64,000 nt of DNA from Streptomyces sp. Ncost-T10-10d. Lineage in GTDB: Bacteria > Actinomycetota > Actinomycetes > Streptomycetales > Streptomycetaceae. This document shows, in pieces, positions 8,230-16,423 of this stretch (position 1 is its first letter; each line of letters begins with the position of its first letter). The notes below the pieces were generated by a model. The model had not been told where the DNA came from. It saw only the letters and a program-made list of their open reading frames with translations, and did not search any database. The position numbers were made by a program, and so were the translations under genes. The stretch covers positions 87,050 through 151,049 of the forward strand of contig NZ_FMDF01000044.1 of the NCBI RefSeq assembly GCF_900091955.1, in the 5' to 3' direction.

Positions 8230-8952
8230 ATGCCCACCCTGATCCTCGTACGCCATGGACGCTCCACCGCCAACACGGCCGGGGTGCTCGCGGGCCGCAC
8301 TCCCGGTGTCGCGCTCGACGAGCGCGGTGCCGCCGAGGCCGCGGCGCTGCCCGGACGGCTGGCCGCACTGCCCCTCGCCGCCGCCGTCAGCAGCCCCCTG
8401 CAGCGCTGCCGGGAGACCCTGCAGCCGCTGCTCCGGGCGCGGCCGGGACTGGTGCTGTACACCGAGGAGCGGATCAGCGAGTGCGACTACGGCGACTGGT
8501 CGGGGCGCAAGCTGGCGGAACTCACCGACGAACCGCTGATGAGGGTCGTGCAGCAGCATCCGTCGGCCGCGGCGTTCCCCGGCGGCGAGTCCATGCGCGC
8601 CATGCAGGCACGAGCCGTCGACGCAGTACGGGACTGGAACGCGCGGATCGAGACCGAGCACGGTGACGACGCCGCCTATGTGATGTGCTCGCACGGCGAC
8701 ATCATCAAGGCACTCGTCGCCGACGCGCTCGGCATGCATCTCGACCTCTTCCAGCGGATCCACGCCGACCCCTGTTCGGTCACCGCGATCCGCTACACCA
8801 GGCTGCGGCCCTTCCTGCTGCGCCTCGGCGACACGGGGGACCTCGCCCCGCTGGCGCCCCGTGAGCACACAGCCGGAACGGACGAGGGCCGGCGCCCGGC
8901 TGCGGACGCCGATGCGGACGCGGCGGTCGGGGGCGGCGCTGGGGCGCCGTGA
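8230..8952 (+). CDS. Histidine phosphatase, MSMEG_4193-type putative phosphomutase
   Basis: 240 residues of the histidine phosphatase superfamily. The catalytic LVRHGRSTAN is at residues 6-15, with SSPLQRCRETL, the catalytic acid region ISECDYGDWSG and the second His in VMCSHGDIIKAL. The C-terminal 35 residues are an acidic, Ala-rich tail outside the domain. The next genes are DUF3090, an SCO1664-type protein and mshC, an arrangement conserved in actinobacteria that hints at a shared but unknown task. It is probably leaderless. Confidence 0.85.
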   Translation: MPTLILVRHGRSTANTAGVLAGRTPGVALDERGAAEAAALPGRLAALPLAAAVSSPLQRCRETLQPLLRARPGLVLYTEERISECDYGDWSGRKLAELTDEPLMRVVQQHPSAAAFPGGESMRAMQARAVDAVRDWNARIETEHGDDAAYVMCSHGDIIKALVADALGMHLDLFQRIHADPCSVTAIRYTRLRPFLLRLGDTGDLAPLAPREHTAGTDEGRRPAADADADAAVGGGAGAP

Positions 8953-8993
8953 TCGCTTCGCGCAGTAGGGTGGACGCGCCGTAGGTGCCCTTT

Positions 8994-9010
8994 CCGGGGG
9001 AATCCCCCGG
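8994..9010. terminator. Short hairpin between phosphatase and DUF3090 gene
   Basis: CCGGGGG and CCCCCGG flank AAT. A TAGGGT hexamer at about 8966-8971 could start a new transcript for the DUF3090 gene, so the hairpin may lie in its 5' leader rather than end the upstream gene. Confidence 0.4.
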
Positions 9011-9057
9011 AGCCCGGCCGCCCCTCATCTGCCGTCAATTTTCAAGGGAGACAGGAC

Positions 9058-9648
9058 GTGTCCCGTCAGGTGTTCCTCTACGACCCCCCGGACCGCTTCG
9101 TGGCCGGTACGGTCGGGTTGCCTGGACGTCGTACGTTCTTCCTGCAGGCATCCTCAGGCGGACGCGTCACCAGCGTGGCCCTGGAGAAGACTCAGGTCGC
9201 CGCGCTCGCCGAGCGCATCGACGAACTGCTCGACGAGGTGGTGCGGCGGACCGGCGGGAACTCTCCGGTGCCTGCCGTGGCTCCGATGGATGTCACCGAC
9301 ACCGCGCCGCTCGACGTGCCTGTCGAGGAGGAGTTCCGGGTCGGCACGATGGCGCTCGCCTGGGACGGCGAGGAGCAGCGCATGATCGTCGAGGCACAGG
9401 CGCTGGTCGAGCTCGACGTGGACTCCGACGAGGATCTCGCGGAGGCCGAGGAGCGGTTGCTCCAGGACGAGGAGAACGGTCCGCCGATGCTCCGGGTCCG
9501 CCTCAGCGGCGCGCAGGCCCGCGCCTTCGCCAAGCGCGCCCTGGATGTCGTGAACGCCGGGCGCCCGCCGTGCCCGCTGTGCAGCCTGCCGCTCGACCCG
9601 GAAGGACACGTATGCCCGCGCCAGAACGGGTACCGTCGCGGAGTCTGA
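9058..9648 (+). CDS. DUF3090 family protein
   Basis: 196 residues, beginning MSRQVFLYDPPDRFVAGTVG, the typical DUF3090 N-terminus. It ends in a small Cys motif (PCPLCSLPLDPEGHVCP, then RQNGYRRGV) that could bind zinc. Start GTG 9058 follows AAGGGAGA. Its last 37 bp overlap the start of the next gene, so the two are very probably translated together. No function is established; the neighbourhood ties it to the phosphatase, the SCO1664-like protein and mshC. Confidence 0.88.
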   Translation: MSRQVFLYDPPDRFVAGTVGLPGRRTFFLQASSGGRVTSVALEKTQVAALAERIDELLDEVVRRTGGNSPVPAVAPMDVTDTAPLDVPVEEEFRVGTMALAWDGEEQRMIVEAQALVELDVDSDEDLAEAEERLLQDEENGPPMLRVRLSGAQARAFAKRALDVVNAGRPPCPLCSLPLDPEGHVCPRQNGYRRGV

Positions 9649-10466
9649 CCGACACCGAGCTGGTCACCCTCCTCGCCGAGGGCCGGCTCACCGTCCGCGG
9701 CCGGATCCGTGGGGCGTCCAACGCGGTGCTCTACTGCACTGTCGCCCACGAGGGCGACGAGGTGACGTGCGTATACAAGCCGGTGGCCGGGGAACAGCCC
9801 CTGTGGGACTTCCCGGACGGCACGCTCGCCCGGCGTGAGGTGGCCGCGTACGAGATCTCCGAGGCGACCGGATGGGGGCTCATACCGCCCACCGTGCTGC
9901 GGGACGGGCCGTACGGCGAGGGCATGTGCCAGCTGTGGATCGAAGCGGCGCCGGGGAGCGACGAGTCCTCCGCGGACGGTCAGCCCGCGCTCCTGGCGCT
10001 CGTCGAGGACGAGGAGCCGGGGGAGGGCTGGAGGGCCGTCGTCCTCGCCGAGGTCGGGGAGGGGAAGACGGCCCTGCTGGTCCACGCGGACGATCCGCGG
10101 CTGCGGCGGCTGGCGGTCCTCGATGCCGTGATCAACAACGGTGACCGAAAGGGCGGCCATCTGCTGCCCGCACCCGACGGCCGGCTGTACGGCATCGACC
10201 ACGGAGTGACCTTCAACACCGACGACAAGCTGCGCACCCTGCTCTGGGGGTGGGCGGGCGAGCCGTTGACGGCCGAGGCCGCCGAGGTCGTCGACCGGCT
10301 CGGTGCGGAGCTGGCGCCCGGGAGCTCGCTCGTCACCCGGCTGGCCGAGCTGATCACCGAGGTCGAGATCGAGGCCTTGCGGGGACGCGTGGAGGGGCTG
10401 AGGGCGTCGGGGAAGCACCCGGAGCCGAGCGGTGAGTGGCCGTCGATCCCCTGGCCGCCGGTGTGA
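9612..10466 (+). CDS. SCO1664 family protein
   Basis: 284 residues. The protein begins MPAPERVPSRSLTDTELVTLL, then LRG-type strand segments (VRGRIRGASNAVLYC, VTCVYKPVAGEQPLWDFPDG) resembling the ATP-binding lobe of PI3/4-kinase-like folds. GICH-like features follow: AVLDAVINNGDRKGGHLL and YGIDHGVTFNTDDKLRTLLW, which look like the catalytic and metal-binding loops (DRKxxH, IDHG). Activity is unproven. ATG 9612 has GGAAGGA upstream and overlaps the DUF3090 gene. Confidence 0.82.
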   Translation: MPAPERVPSRSLTDTELVTLLAEGRLTVRGRIRGASNAVLYCTVAHEGDEVTCVYKPVAGEQPLWDFPDGTLARREVAAYEISEATGWGLIPPTVLRDGPYGEGMCQLWIEAAPGSDESSADGQPALLALVEDEEPGEGWRAVVLAEVGEGKTALLVHADDPRLRRLAVLDAVINNGDRKGGHLLPAPDGRLYGIDHGVTFNTDDKLRTLLWGWAGEPLTAEAAEVVDRLGAELAPGSSLVTRLAELITEVEIEALRGRVEGLRASGKHPEPSGEWPSIPWPPV

Positions 10467-10568
10467 CGAGATCAAGCCACACCGGCGGTGGGGAAGCGGG
10501 GGCAGTCGGGCCGGGCCCGTACCGGAGCAGATGAACCCACGCCGCGCAAGACCGCCTCTTCGGTCAAG

Positions 10569-10605
10569 ATCCGGCATCCGGTTCGTATCCGGAACATGCA
10601 TCCGG
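10569..10605. repeat. Four ATCCGG repeats upstream of mshC
   Basis: Exact ATCCGG copies start at 10569, 10576, 10587 and 10600, all in the same orientation. The last ends one base before the -10-like TACGCT of mshC. The position suggests regulator binding around the -35 region. Confidence 0.5.
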
Positions 10606-10606
10606 T

Positions 10607-10612
10607 TACGCT
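10607..10612 (+). promoter_or_regulatory. -10 hexamer of a probable leaderless mshC transcript
   Basis: TACGCT lies 6 nt before ATG 10619; there is no Shine-Dalgarno. Confidence 0.5.
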
Positions 10613-10618
10613 CGTGGC

Positions 10619-11848
10619 ATGCATGCCTGGCCCGCTTCTGAGGTCCCCGCCCTGCCTGGCAAGGGCCGCGACCTTCGGATCCACGACACCGCGACCGGCG
10701 GACGGATCACTCTTGACCCCGGTCCCGTCGCCCGTATCTACGTCTGCGGCATCACGCCGTACGACGCGACCCACATGGGTCATGCGGCGACCTACAACGC
10801 GTTCGACCTCGTTCAGCGCGTGTGGCTCGACACCAAGCGGCAGGTTCACTATGTCCAGAACGTGACCGACGTGGACGACCCGCTGCTGGAGCGGGCCGTG
10901 CGCGACGGTCAGGACTGGACCGAGCTCGCCGAGCGCGAGACGGCCCTGTTCCGCGAGGACATGACTGCCCTGCGCATGCTCCCGCCGAAGCACTACATCG
11001 GTGCCGTGGAGGCGATACCGGGCATCGTCCCGCTCGTCGAGCGGCTCCGGGACGCCGGCGCCGCTTACGAACTCGACGGGGATGTGTACTTCTCCGTCGA
11101 GACCGACCCGCACTTCGGCGGGGTCTCGAACCTCGATGCCGAGGCGATGCGGCTGCTCTCCGCCGAGCGTGGCGGCGACCCGGAGCGCCCCGGCAAGAAG
11201 AACCCGCTCGACCCGATGCTCTGGATGGCCGCCCGTGAGGGCGAGCCGAGCTGGGACGGTGCCTCGCTCGGCCCCGGCCGGCCCGGCTGGCACATCGAGT
11301 GCGTCGCCATCGCCCTGGACCACCTCGGCATGGGCTTCGACGTCCAGGGAGGCGGGTCCGACCTCGCCTTCCCGCACCACGAGATGGGTGCCTCGCACGC
11401 CCAGGTGCTGACCGGCGAGTACCCGTTCGCCCAGGCGTATGTGCACGCCGGAATGGTTGCCCTGGACGGCGAGAAGATGTCCAAGTCCAAGGGCAACCTG
11501 GTCTTCGTCTCGAAGCTTCGCCGTGACGGCGTGGACCCGGCGGCGATCCGGCTCGCCCTGCTGTCGCACCACTACCGGTCCGACTGGGAGTGGACCGACC
11601 AGGTGCTCGCCGATGCCGTCGAGCGGCTCGGGCGGTGGCGTGCCGCCGTCTCCCGGCCTGACGGACTGCCCGCCGAGGCCCTGGTCGAGGAGGTCCGCGA
11701 GGCCCTTGCCGACGACCTGGACGCACCGGCCGCCCTGGCGGCCGTGGACCGCTGGGCCGAGCGCCAGAACGCCGAGGGCGGTACGGACGAGGGCGCACCG
11801 GGCCTCGTCTCGCGCGCCGTCGACGCGCTGCTGGGCGTCGCACTGTAG
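10619..11848 (+). CDS. mshC: Cysteine:GlcN-Ins ligase, mycothiol biosynthesis
   Basis: 409 residues. The enzyme joins cysteine to glucosaminyl-inositol with ATP, the third step of mycothiol synthesis. It is a class I tRNA-synthetase-like protein related to CysRS: HMGHA (HIGH motif, near residue 51), KMSKSKGN (near 285), and zinc-site residues in YVCGITPYD (Cys43) and [13 protein letters not shown]. LHxxGxxDLxFPHHE-type [18 protein letters not shown] is typical of MshC and CysRS. A length of about 410 without the CysRS C-terminal extension, plus the neighbouring DUF3090 and SCO1664 genes, favours MshC over CysS. Confidence 0.93.
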   Translation: MHAWPASEVPALPGKGRDLRIHDTATGGRITLDPGPVARIYVCGITPYDATHMGHAATYNAFDLVQRVWLDTKRQVHYVQNVTDVDDPLLERAVRDGQDWTELAERETALFREDMTALRMLPPKHYIGAVEAIPGIVPLVERLRDAGAAYELDGDVYFSVETDPHFGGVSNLDAEAMRLLSAERGGDPERPGKKNPLDPMLWMAAREGEPSWDGASLGPGRPGWHIECVAIALDHLGMGFDVQGGGSDLAFPHHEMGASHAQVLTGEYPFAQAYVHAGMVALDGEKMSKSKGNLVFVSKLRRDGVDPAAIRLALLSHHYRSDWEWTDQVLADAVERLGRWRAAVSRPDGLPAEALVEEVREALADDLDAPAALAAVDRWAERQNAEGGTDEGAPGLVSRAVDALLGVAL

Positions 11849-11889
11849 TGCCGCGCACGGTGACAACCCGCTGATCGCCATCCGATGAG

Positions 11890-11924
11890 CCGGCCTTGGA
11901 CTTCTCGACGAAGTTCAGGGCCGG
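11890..11924 (+). terminator. Probable mshC terminator
   Basis: CCGGCC pairs with GGCCGG around a large loop whose sequence (TTGGACTT and AAGTTCAG) can extend the stem. It is followed by TTCCGTTTTGTCC. It is weaker than the other hairpins here. Confidence 0.5.
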
Positions 11925-11957
11925 TTCCGTTTTGTCCATGGTCAAGTGCTCGATGTT

Positions 11958-11970
11958 GCGCTAAAAGCGC
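11958..11970. promoter_or_regulatory. Inverted repeat touching the GH31 start
   Basis: GCGCT-AAA-AGCGC ends 3 nt before ATG 11974, in the place of a ribosome-binding site. LacI-type sugar regulators of actinomycetes often bind GC-ended palindromes of this size, so it may be an operator. A role in translation control is also possible. Confidence 0.35.
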
Positions 11971-11973
11971 TCT

Positions 11974-14900
11974 ATGCAATCATCAACGCGCATCAGAACG
12001 GCGGCACTTGCAGCCTTGCTGGGGCTGATGGCCGTCTTCGCGGGGCCCGGCGCAGCCCAGGCCGGCGCCGCCGAACCGGACACCACCACGGTCGGCGACC
12101 TCACCGGATTCTCCGCCGACGGATCCGTCTACCACTTGAGGGCCGGCGCCGCCGAGGCCCGTGTCAGCTTCGTCTCCGACGAGACCTTCCGTATCGAACT
12201 CGCCCCGGACGGTACGTTCTCCGACCCGACCGGCGACGACATAGTCATGCCGCAGGGCACCCCGCCGCACACCCGGTGGAAGGAGCGGAGCGACCGCTAC
12301 GAACTCTCCACCGGCAGCGTCACCCTGCGCGCCTACAAGACGCCCCTGCGCTTCGCGCTGTACCGGGCGGACGGCACCCAGGTCTGGTCCGAGGCCAAGG
12401 GGCTGAGCTGGGACGGGAAGCAGACCACCCAGACCCTGGCCCGCGGCGCGGACGAGCAGTTCTACGGCGCCGGAATGCAGAACGGCCGCGGCAACACCTC
12501 GCACCGCGACAAGACCGTCGAGGTCGGCGTCGACTACAACTGGAACGACGGGGGCCACCCCAACTCCGTGCCGTTCTACCTCTCCTCGGCCGGCTACGGC
12601 GTCTACCGCAACACCTACGCGCCCAACACCTACGCGTTCACCGACCCGGTGACCACCAGCGCGAAGGAAAAGCGCTTCGACGCCTACTACTTCGCGGGCG
12701 ACAGCGCCAAGGACGTCATCGGCCAGTACACGAAGCTCACCGGCAAGCCCTTCCTGCCACCCGTGTACGGCATGGAGATCGGCGACGCCGACTGCTACCT
12801 CCACAACGCCAACCGCGGCGAGCGCCGCACCCTGGACTCCCTGAAGATCGCCGACGGCTACGTCGAGCACGACATGCCGAACGGCTGGATGCTCGTCAAC
12901 GACGGATACGGCTGCGGCTACGAGGACCTCGCCGAGACCGCCAAGGGCCTCCAGGACCGCGACATGCAGCTCGGCCTGTGGACCGAGGACGGCATCGACA
13001 AGATCGCCGACCAGGTCAAGGCGGGCCAGCGGGTCGCCAAGCTGGATGTCGCCTGGGTCGGCTCGGGCTACAAGTTCGCCCTGGACGGCTGCAAGGACGC
13101 GTACAAGGGCATCGAGGACAACAGCGACGCCCGCGGCTTCACCTACGCCCCCGAGAGCTGGTCGGGCGCGCAGCGCTGCGGCGTCCAGTGGTCCGGCGAC
13201 CAGTACGGCACCTGGGACTACATCCGCTGGCAGATCCCGACCTACGCCGGCGCCACGATGTCCGGTCTCGCCTACACCACCGGCGACGTCGACGGAATCT
13301 TCGGCGGCAGCGCCAAGACATACACCCGTGACCTCCAGTGGAAGATGTTCCTCGGCACCACGATGACCATGGACGGCTGGGCGGCCAGCGACAAGCAGCC
13401 CTACCGGTACGGGGAGCCGTACACCTCCATCAACCGCGACTACCTCAAGCTCAAGGAGTCGCTGCTGCCCTACCAGTACTCCTACGCGCACGAGGCGACG
13501 AAGACCGGCGTCGGCATGGTCCGCCCGCTGGTCCTCGAATACCCGGACGACCCGAAGGCGGCGACGGACGCGGCGAAGTACGAGTTCATGTCGGGCGAGG
13601 ACTTTCTCGTCGCGCCCGTCTACCAGGACAGCACCGAGCGCAACGGAATCTATCTGCCGAAGGGCACCTGGACCGACTACTGGAGCGGCCGCACGTACGA
13701 GGGGCCGACCACCGTCGACCACTACAGCGCCCCGCTCGACACCCTGCCGCTGTTCGTCAAGGGCGGTGCCAGTGTGCCGATGTGGCCCGGCATCCGCTCG
13801 TACAAGGACCGCACCGCCGACTCCCCGCTCGCCTGGGACATCTACCCGCAGGGCAAGTCGTCCTTCACGCTCTACGAGGACGACGGCGTCACCCGGCAGC
13901 ACCGCGACGGCAAGTACGCCACACAGACCGCCGACGTCGACGCCCCGGTGCGGGGTGCGGGCGACGTCACCGTGCGGATCGGCGAGAGCAAGGGGGAGTT
14001 CACCGGCAAGCAGAACACCCGCCCGTACGAGTTCAGCGTGCACACCGGCTCCGCGCCGGGCGCGGTCAAGCTCAACGGCAAGCTGCCCCGGCTGGGTTCC
14101 GCGGCCGCGTACAAGGCCGCGAAGCAGGGCTGGTGGTACGACCAGGACGACCGCGGCGGTGTCGTGAAGATCAAGACAGCGCCGCTCTCCACCGGAAAGA
14201 AGTTCTCCGTGAAGCTGGAGAACACGAGCGCGGTCGGCGGGAGGAACGCGGCCGCGACGGCCGTCCTCTCCGCGCCGGCCGGGCAGGAGATCGGCGCCGG
14301 GGTCGAAGGCACCGTCGCCGTCGATGTCACCGCGGGCAATGCCGACGTGACGGACGCCGCGGTCACCCTCGACGTTCCCGAGGGCTGGCAGGTCACCCAG
14401 GCCCCGGCCGTGGACCGGATTCCGGCGGGCACCACCCGGCGGGTCGAGGTGTCGCTCACGCCGGCCAAGGACGCCACGGCGGGGGAGGCGAGGATCACCG
14501 CACTCGCCCGCTACCGGGCGGCCGGCGAAGCCCGGACCTCCGTCCAGCGGTTCGCTGCCGGTGTGATGCCACCGCCGCCCACCGGTGAGGCCTGGGCGAG
14601 CGATCTGGTGTGGCTGAAGTCGGTCAATGGCTACGGGCCCGCCGAACGCGACCGCAGCAACGGCGAGTCGGGCGCGGCCGACGGACACCGGCTCACCCTC
14701 GCGGGGAAGACGTACGACAAGGGGATCGGCACCCATGCCGACTCCGACATCGAGGTCTATCTCGGCGGGCGCTGCACCGCCTTCACCGCCGACGTGGGGA
14801 TCGACGACGAGATCAACGGCTACGGCGAAGTGGCGTTCTCCGTCGAGGCGGACGGCAAGGTGCTGTGGACCTCGCCGAAGGTGACGGGGTCGTCGGCGAC

Positions 14901-15021
14901 CGTACCGGTCGATGTGAAGCTCGACGGTGCGCGCCATGTGCACCTGAAGGTCACGGACACCAATGGATCCAAGACCGGTGACCACGGGGACTGGGCCGCT
15001 GCGCGGTTCATCTGTTCCTGA
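11974..15021 (+). CDS. Secreted GH31 family glycoside hydrolase with C-terminal NPCBM module
   Basis: 1015 residues. The signal peptide (residues 1 to about 33, basic start, Ala-rich core, AQAGAAEP cleavage area) implies export. A GH31 N-terminal beta-domain, then the catalytic barrel follow: FYGAGMQNGRGNTSHR, KLDVAWVGSGYKF (nucleophile Asp region) and GVQWSGDQYGTWDYIRW (acid/base region). Next come a DUF5110-like all-beta region, an NPCBM-associated NEW3-type domain (about 730-850) and a C-terminal NPCBM/NEW2 lectin-like domain (about 870-1015, THADSDIEVYLGGRCTAF). KLDVAWVG instead of WxDMNE sets it apart from classical alpha-glucosidases; alpha-galactosaminidase, alpha-xylosidase or alpha-glucosidase activity are all possible. 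Start ATG 11974 lacks a clear ribosome-binding site. It lies between mshC and parJ, which I recall as adjacent in S. coelicolor. Confidence 0.85.
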   Translation: MQSSTRIRTAALAALLGLMAVFAGPGAAQAGAAEPDTTTVGDLTGFSADGSVYHLRAGAAEARVSFVSDETFRIELAPDGTFSDPTGDDIVMPQGTPPHTRWKERSDRYELSTGSVTLRAYKTPLRFALYRADGTQVWSEAKGLSWDGKQTTQTLARGADEQFYGAGMQNGRGNTSHRDKTVEVGVDYNWNDGGHPNSVPFYLSSAGYGVYRNTYAPNTYAFTDPVTTSAKEKRFDAYYFAGDSAKDVIGQYTKLTGKPFLPPVYGMEIGDADCYLHNANRGERRTLDSLKIADGYVEHDMPNGWMLVNDGYGCGYEDLAETAKGLQDRDMQLGLWTEDGIDKIADQVKAGQRVAKLDVAWVGSGYKFALDGCKDAYKGIEDNSDARGFTYAPESWSGAQRCGVQWSGDQYGTWDYIRWQIPTYAGATMSGLAYTTGDVDGIFGGSAKTYTRDLQWKMFLGTTMTMDGWAASDKQPYRYGEPYTSINRDYLKLKESLLPYQYSYAHEATKTGVGMVRPLVLEYPDDPKAATDAAKYEFMSGEDFLVAPVYQDSTERNGIYLPKGTWTDYWSGRTYEGPTTVDHYSAPLDTLPLFVKGGASVPMWPGIRSYKDRTADSPLAWDIYPQGKSSFTLYEDDGVTRQHRDGKYATQTADVDAPVRGAGDVTVRIGESKGEFTGKQNTRPYEFSVHTGSAPGAVKLNGKLPRLGSAAAYKAAKQGWWYDQDDRGGVVKIKTAPLSTGKKFSVKLENTSAVGGRNAAATAVLSAPAGQEIGAGVEGTVAVDVTAGNADVTDAAVTLDVPEGWQVTQAPAVDRIPAGTTRRVEVSLTPAKDATAGEARITALARYRAAGEARTSVQRFAAGVMPPPPTGEAWASDLVWLKSVNGYGPAERDRSNGESGAADGHRLTLAGKTYDKGIGTHADSDIEVYLGGRCTAFTADVGIDDEINGYGEVAFSVEADGKVLWTSPKVTGSSATVPVDVKLDGARHVHLKVTDTNGSKTGDHGDWAAARFICS

Positions 15022-15040
15022 ATGACCCGGACAGCACAGG

Positions 15041-15072
15041 AGCGCCGGGCGGGGACGTACCCGCCCGGCGCT
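15041..15072. terminator. Perfect 13-bp bidirectional terminator
   Basis: AGCGCCGGGCGGG and its exact complement flank GACGTA, between the convergent GH31 gene and parJ. Confidence 0.88.
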
Positions 15073-15084
15073 CCGCCGGTCTCA

Positions 15085-16167
15085 TCAGTCCTCCGAGGAT
15101 TCCTCCGACGAATCCTGTGGGCCGTCGTCGCCGTCGCTGTCCTCGTTCTCCTGGTCGGCCGGTGGCTTCCGGCCGGGCCCGCTCGTGGGCGGCGAGCCGG
15201 GTCCCGTCTCGCCCCCGCTGTCCGGCCGGACCGGCTTCGGCGGACGGGTGCGGCCGCTGGAGGTGTCGCGCAGATACGAGGCATCGCCGCTCTCCGTCGC
15301 ATGCCCGCCGGGCGTCTGGCCCGGACCGACGTCCCGGCGGCGCAGATAGCGCTCGAACTCCCGGGCGATGGCCTCGCCGCTCGCCTCGGGAAGCTCCGCG
15401 GTGTCCCGGGCCTCCTCCAGCGTCTGCACGTACTCCGCCACTTCGCTGTCCTCGGCGGCCAGTTGGTCGACTCCGAGCTGCCAGGCACGCGCGTCCTCGG
15501 GCAGCTCGCCCAGCGGGATGCGCAGACCGAGGAGATCCTCCAGGCGGTTCAGCAGCGCGAGCGTGGCCTTCGGGTTGGGCGGCTGCGACACGTAGTGCGG
15601 CACCGCCGCCCACAGGCTCACCGCGGGCACGCCCGCGTGCGTACAGGCCTCCTGGAGGATGCCGACGATGCCCGTCGGACCCTCGTACCTGGTCTCCTCC
15701 AGGTCCATGGTCCGTGCCAGATCCGGGTCGGAGGTGACTCCGCTGACCGGTACCGGGCGGGTGTGCGGGGTGTCGCCGAGCAGCGCGCCCAGGACCACCA
15801 CCATCTCCACGCCCAGCTCATGGGCGAAGGCGAGGATCTCGTTGCAGAACGAGCGCCAGCGCATGGACGGCTCGATACCGCGGACCAGGACGAGATCGCG
15901 GGGCTTGTCCCCGCCGATGCGGACCACGGAGAGCCGGGTGGTCGGCCAGGTGATCTTGCGCACCCCGCCGTCCAGCCAGACCGTCGGCCGGTTGACCTGG
16001 AAGTCGTAGTAGTCCTCGGCGTCCAGCGCCGCGAACACCTCGCCCTTCCACTCCCGGTCCAGATGCGCGACCGCCGTGGATGCGGCGTCACCTGCGTCGT
16101 TCCATCCCTCGAACGCGGCCACCATGACCGGGTCGATCAGCTCGGGAACCCCCTCGAGCTCGATCAC
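15085..16167 (-). CDS. parJ: PAC2 family protein, ParJ homologue
   Basis: 360 residues of the PAC2 (proteasome assembly chaperone-like) family, an actinobacterial signature protein. It starts VIELEGVPELIDPVMVAAFE with GWNDAGDAASTAV, typical of PAC2, and has an acidic, Pro/Gly/Ser-rich tail ending in EDSDGDDGPQDSSEESSED. GTG 16167 is chosen because AAGGAGG lies 5 nt upstream; the in-frame ORF extends to 16224. In S. coelicolor the homologue next to mshC (SCO1662, recalled) is ParJ, which affects ParA polymerisation in sporulating hyphae. Whether it has any link to the proteasome 25 kb away is unknown. Confidence 0.85.
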   Translation of the reverse strand: MIELEGVPELIDPVMVAAFEGWNDAGDAASTAVAHLDREWKGEVFAALDAEDYYDFQVNRPTVWLDGGVRKITWPTTRLSVVRIGGDKPRDLVLVRGIEPSMRWRSFCNEILAFAHELGVEMVVVLGALLGDTPHTRPVPVSGVTSDPDLARTMDLEETRYEGPTGIVGILQEACTHAGVPAVSLWAAVPHYVSQPPNPKATLALLNRLEDLLGLRIPLGELPEDARAWQLGVDQLAAEDSEVAEYVQTLEEARDTAELPEASGEAIAREFERYLRRRDVGPGQTPGGHATESGDASYLRDTSSGRTRPPKPVRPDSGGETGPGSPPTSGPGRKPPADQENEDSDGDDGPQDSSEESSED

Positions 16168-16373
16168 CCAGGCCTCCTTCCGAAGTTCCCTTGCGTACCC
16201 ACCAACCTTACGGCTTCCGGCCACTCTCGCCGCAGCCCCTGTGCACAGCTGGGTGAACCCGACCCGCGAAGGTGCATCACCGGTCGAATCAGGGCATCAG
16301 TCTCTGAATACATCCGAGCTGTGTCCAGTCAATTTCGTCTCAACCCTGGACGTTGGGGCCTTCGTGACGCTAT

Positions 16374-16404
16374 ACATCGGATGACCAAAGCAAAGGTCCG
16401 ATGT
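16374..16404. promoter_or_regulatory. Tandem operators of the FadR-type regulator before the fuconate cassette
   Basis: ACATCGGATGA (16374-16384) and AGGTCCGATGT (16394-16404) resemble the perfect ACATCCGATGT upstream of the GntR gene (23221-23231). Their centres are 20 bp apart, two helical turns, so two dimers would sit on one face of the DNA. They lie just before the start of the dehydratase gene. Confidence 0.6.
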
Positions 16405-16423
16405 TATTCCCCTGGGGGCGCAC

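Noticed and set aside
16225..16373. Possible small gene between parJ and the dehydratase
   Set aside because: Short frames there lack start signals and coding character; the region is best read as divergent promoters.
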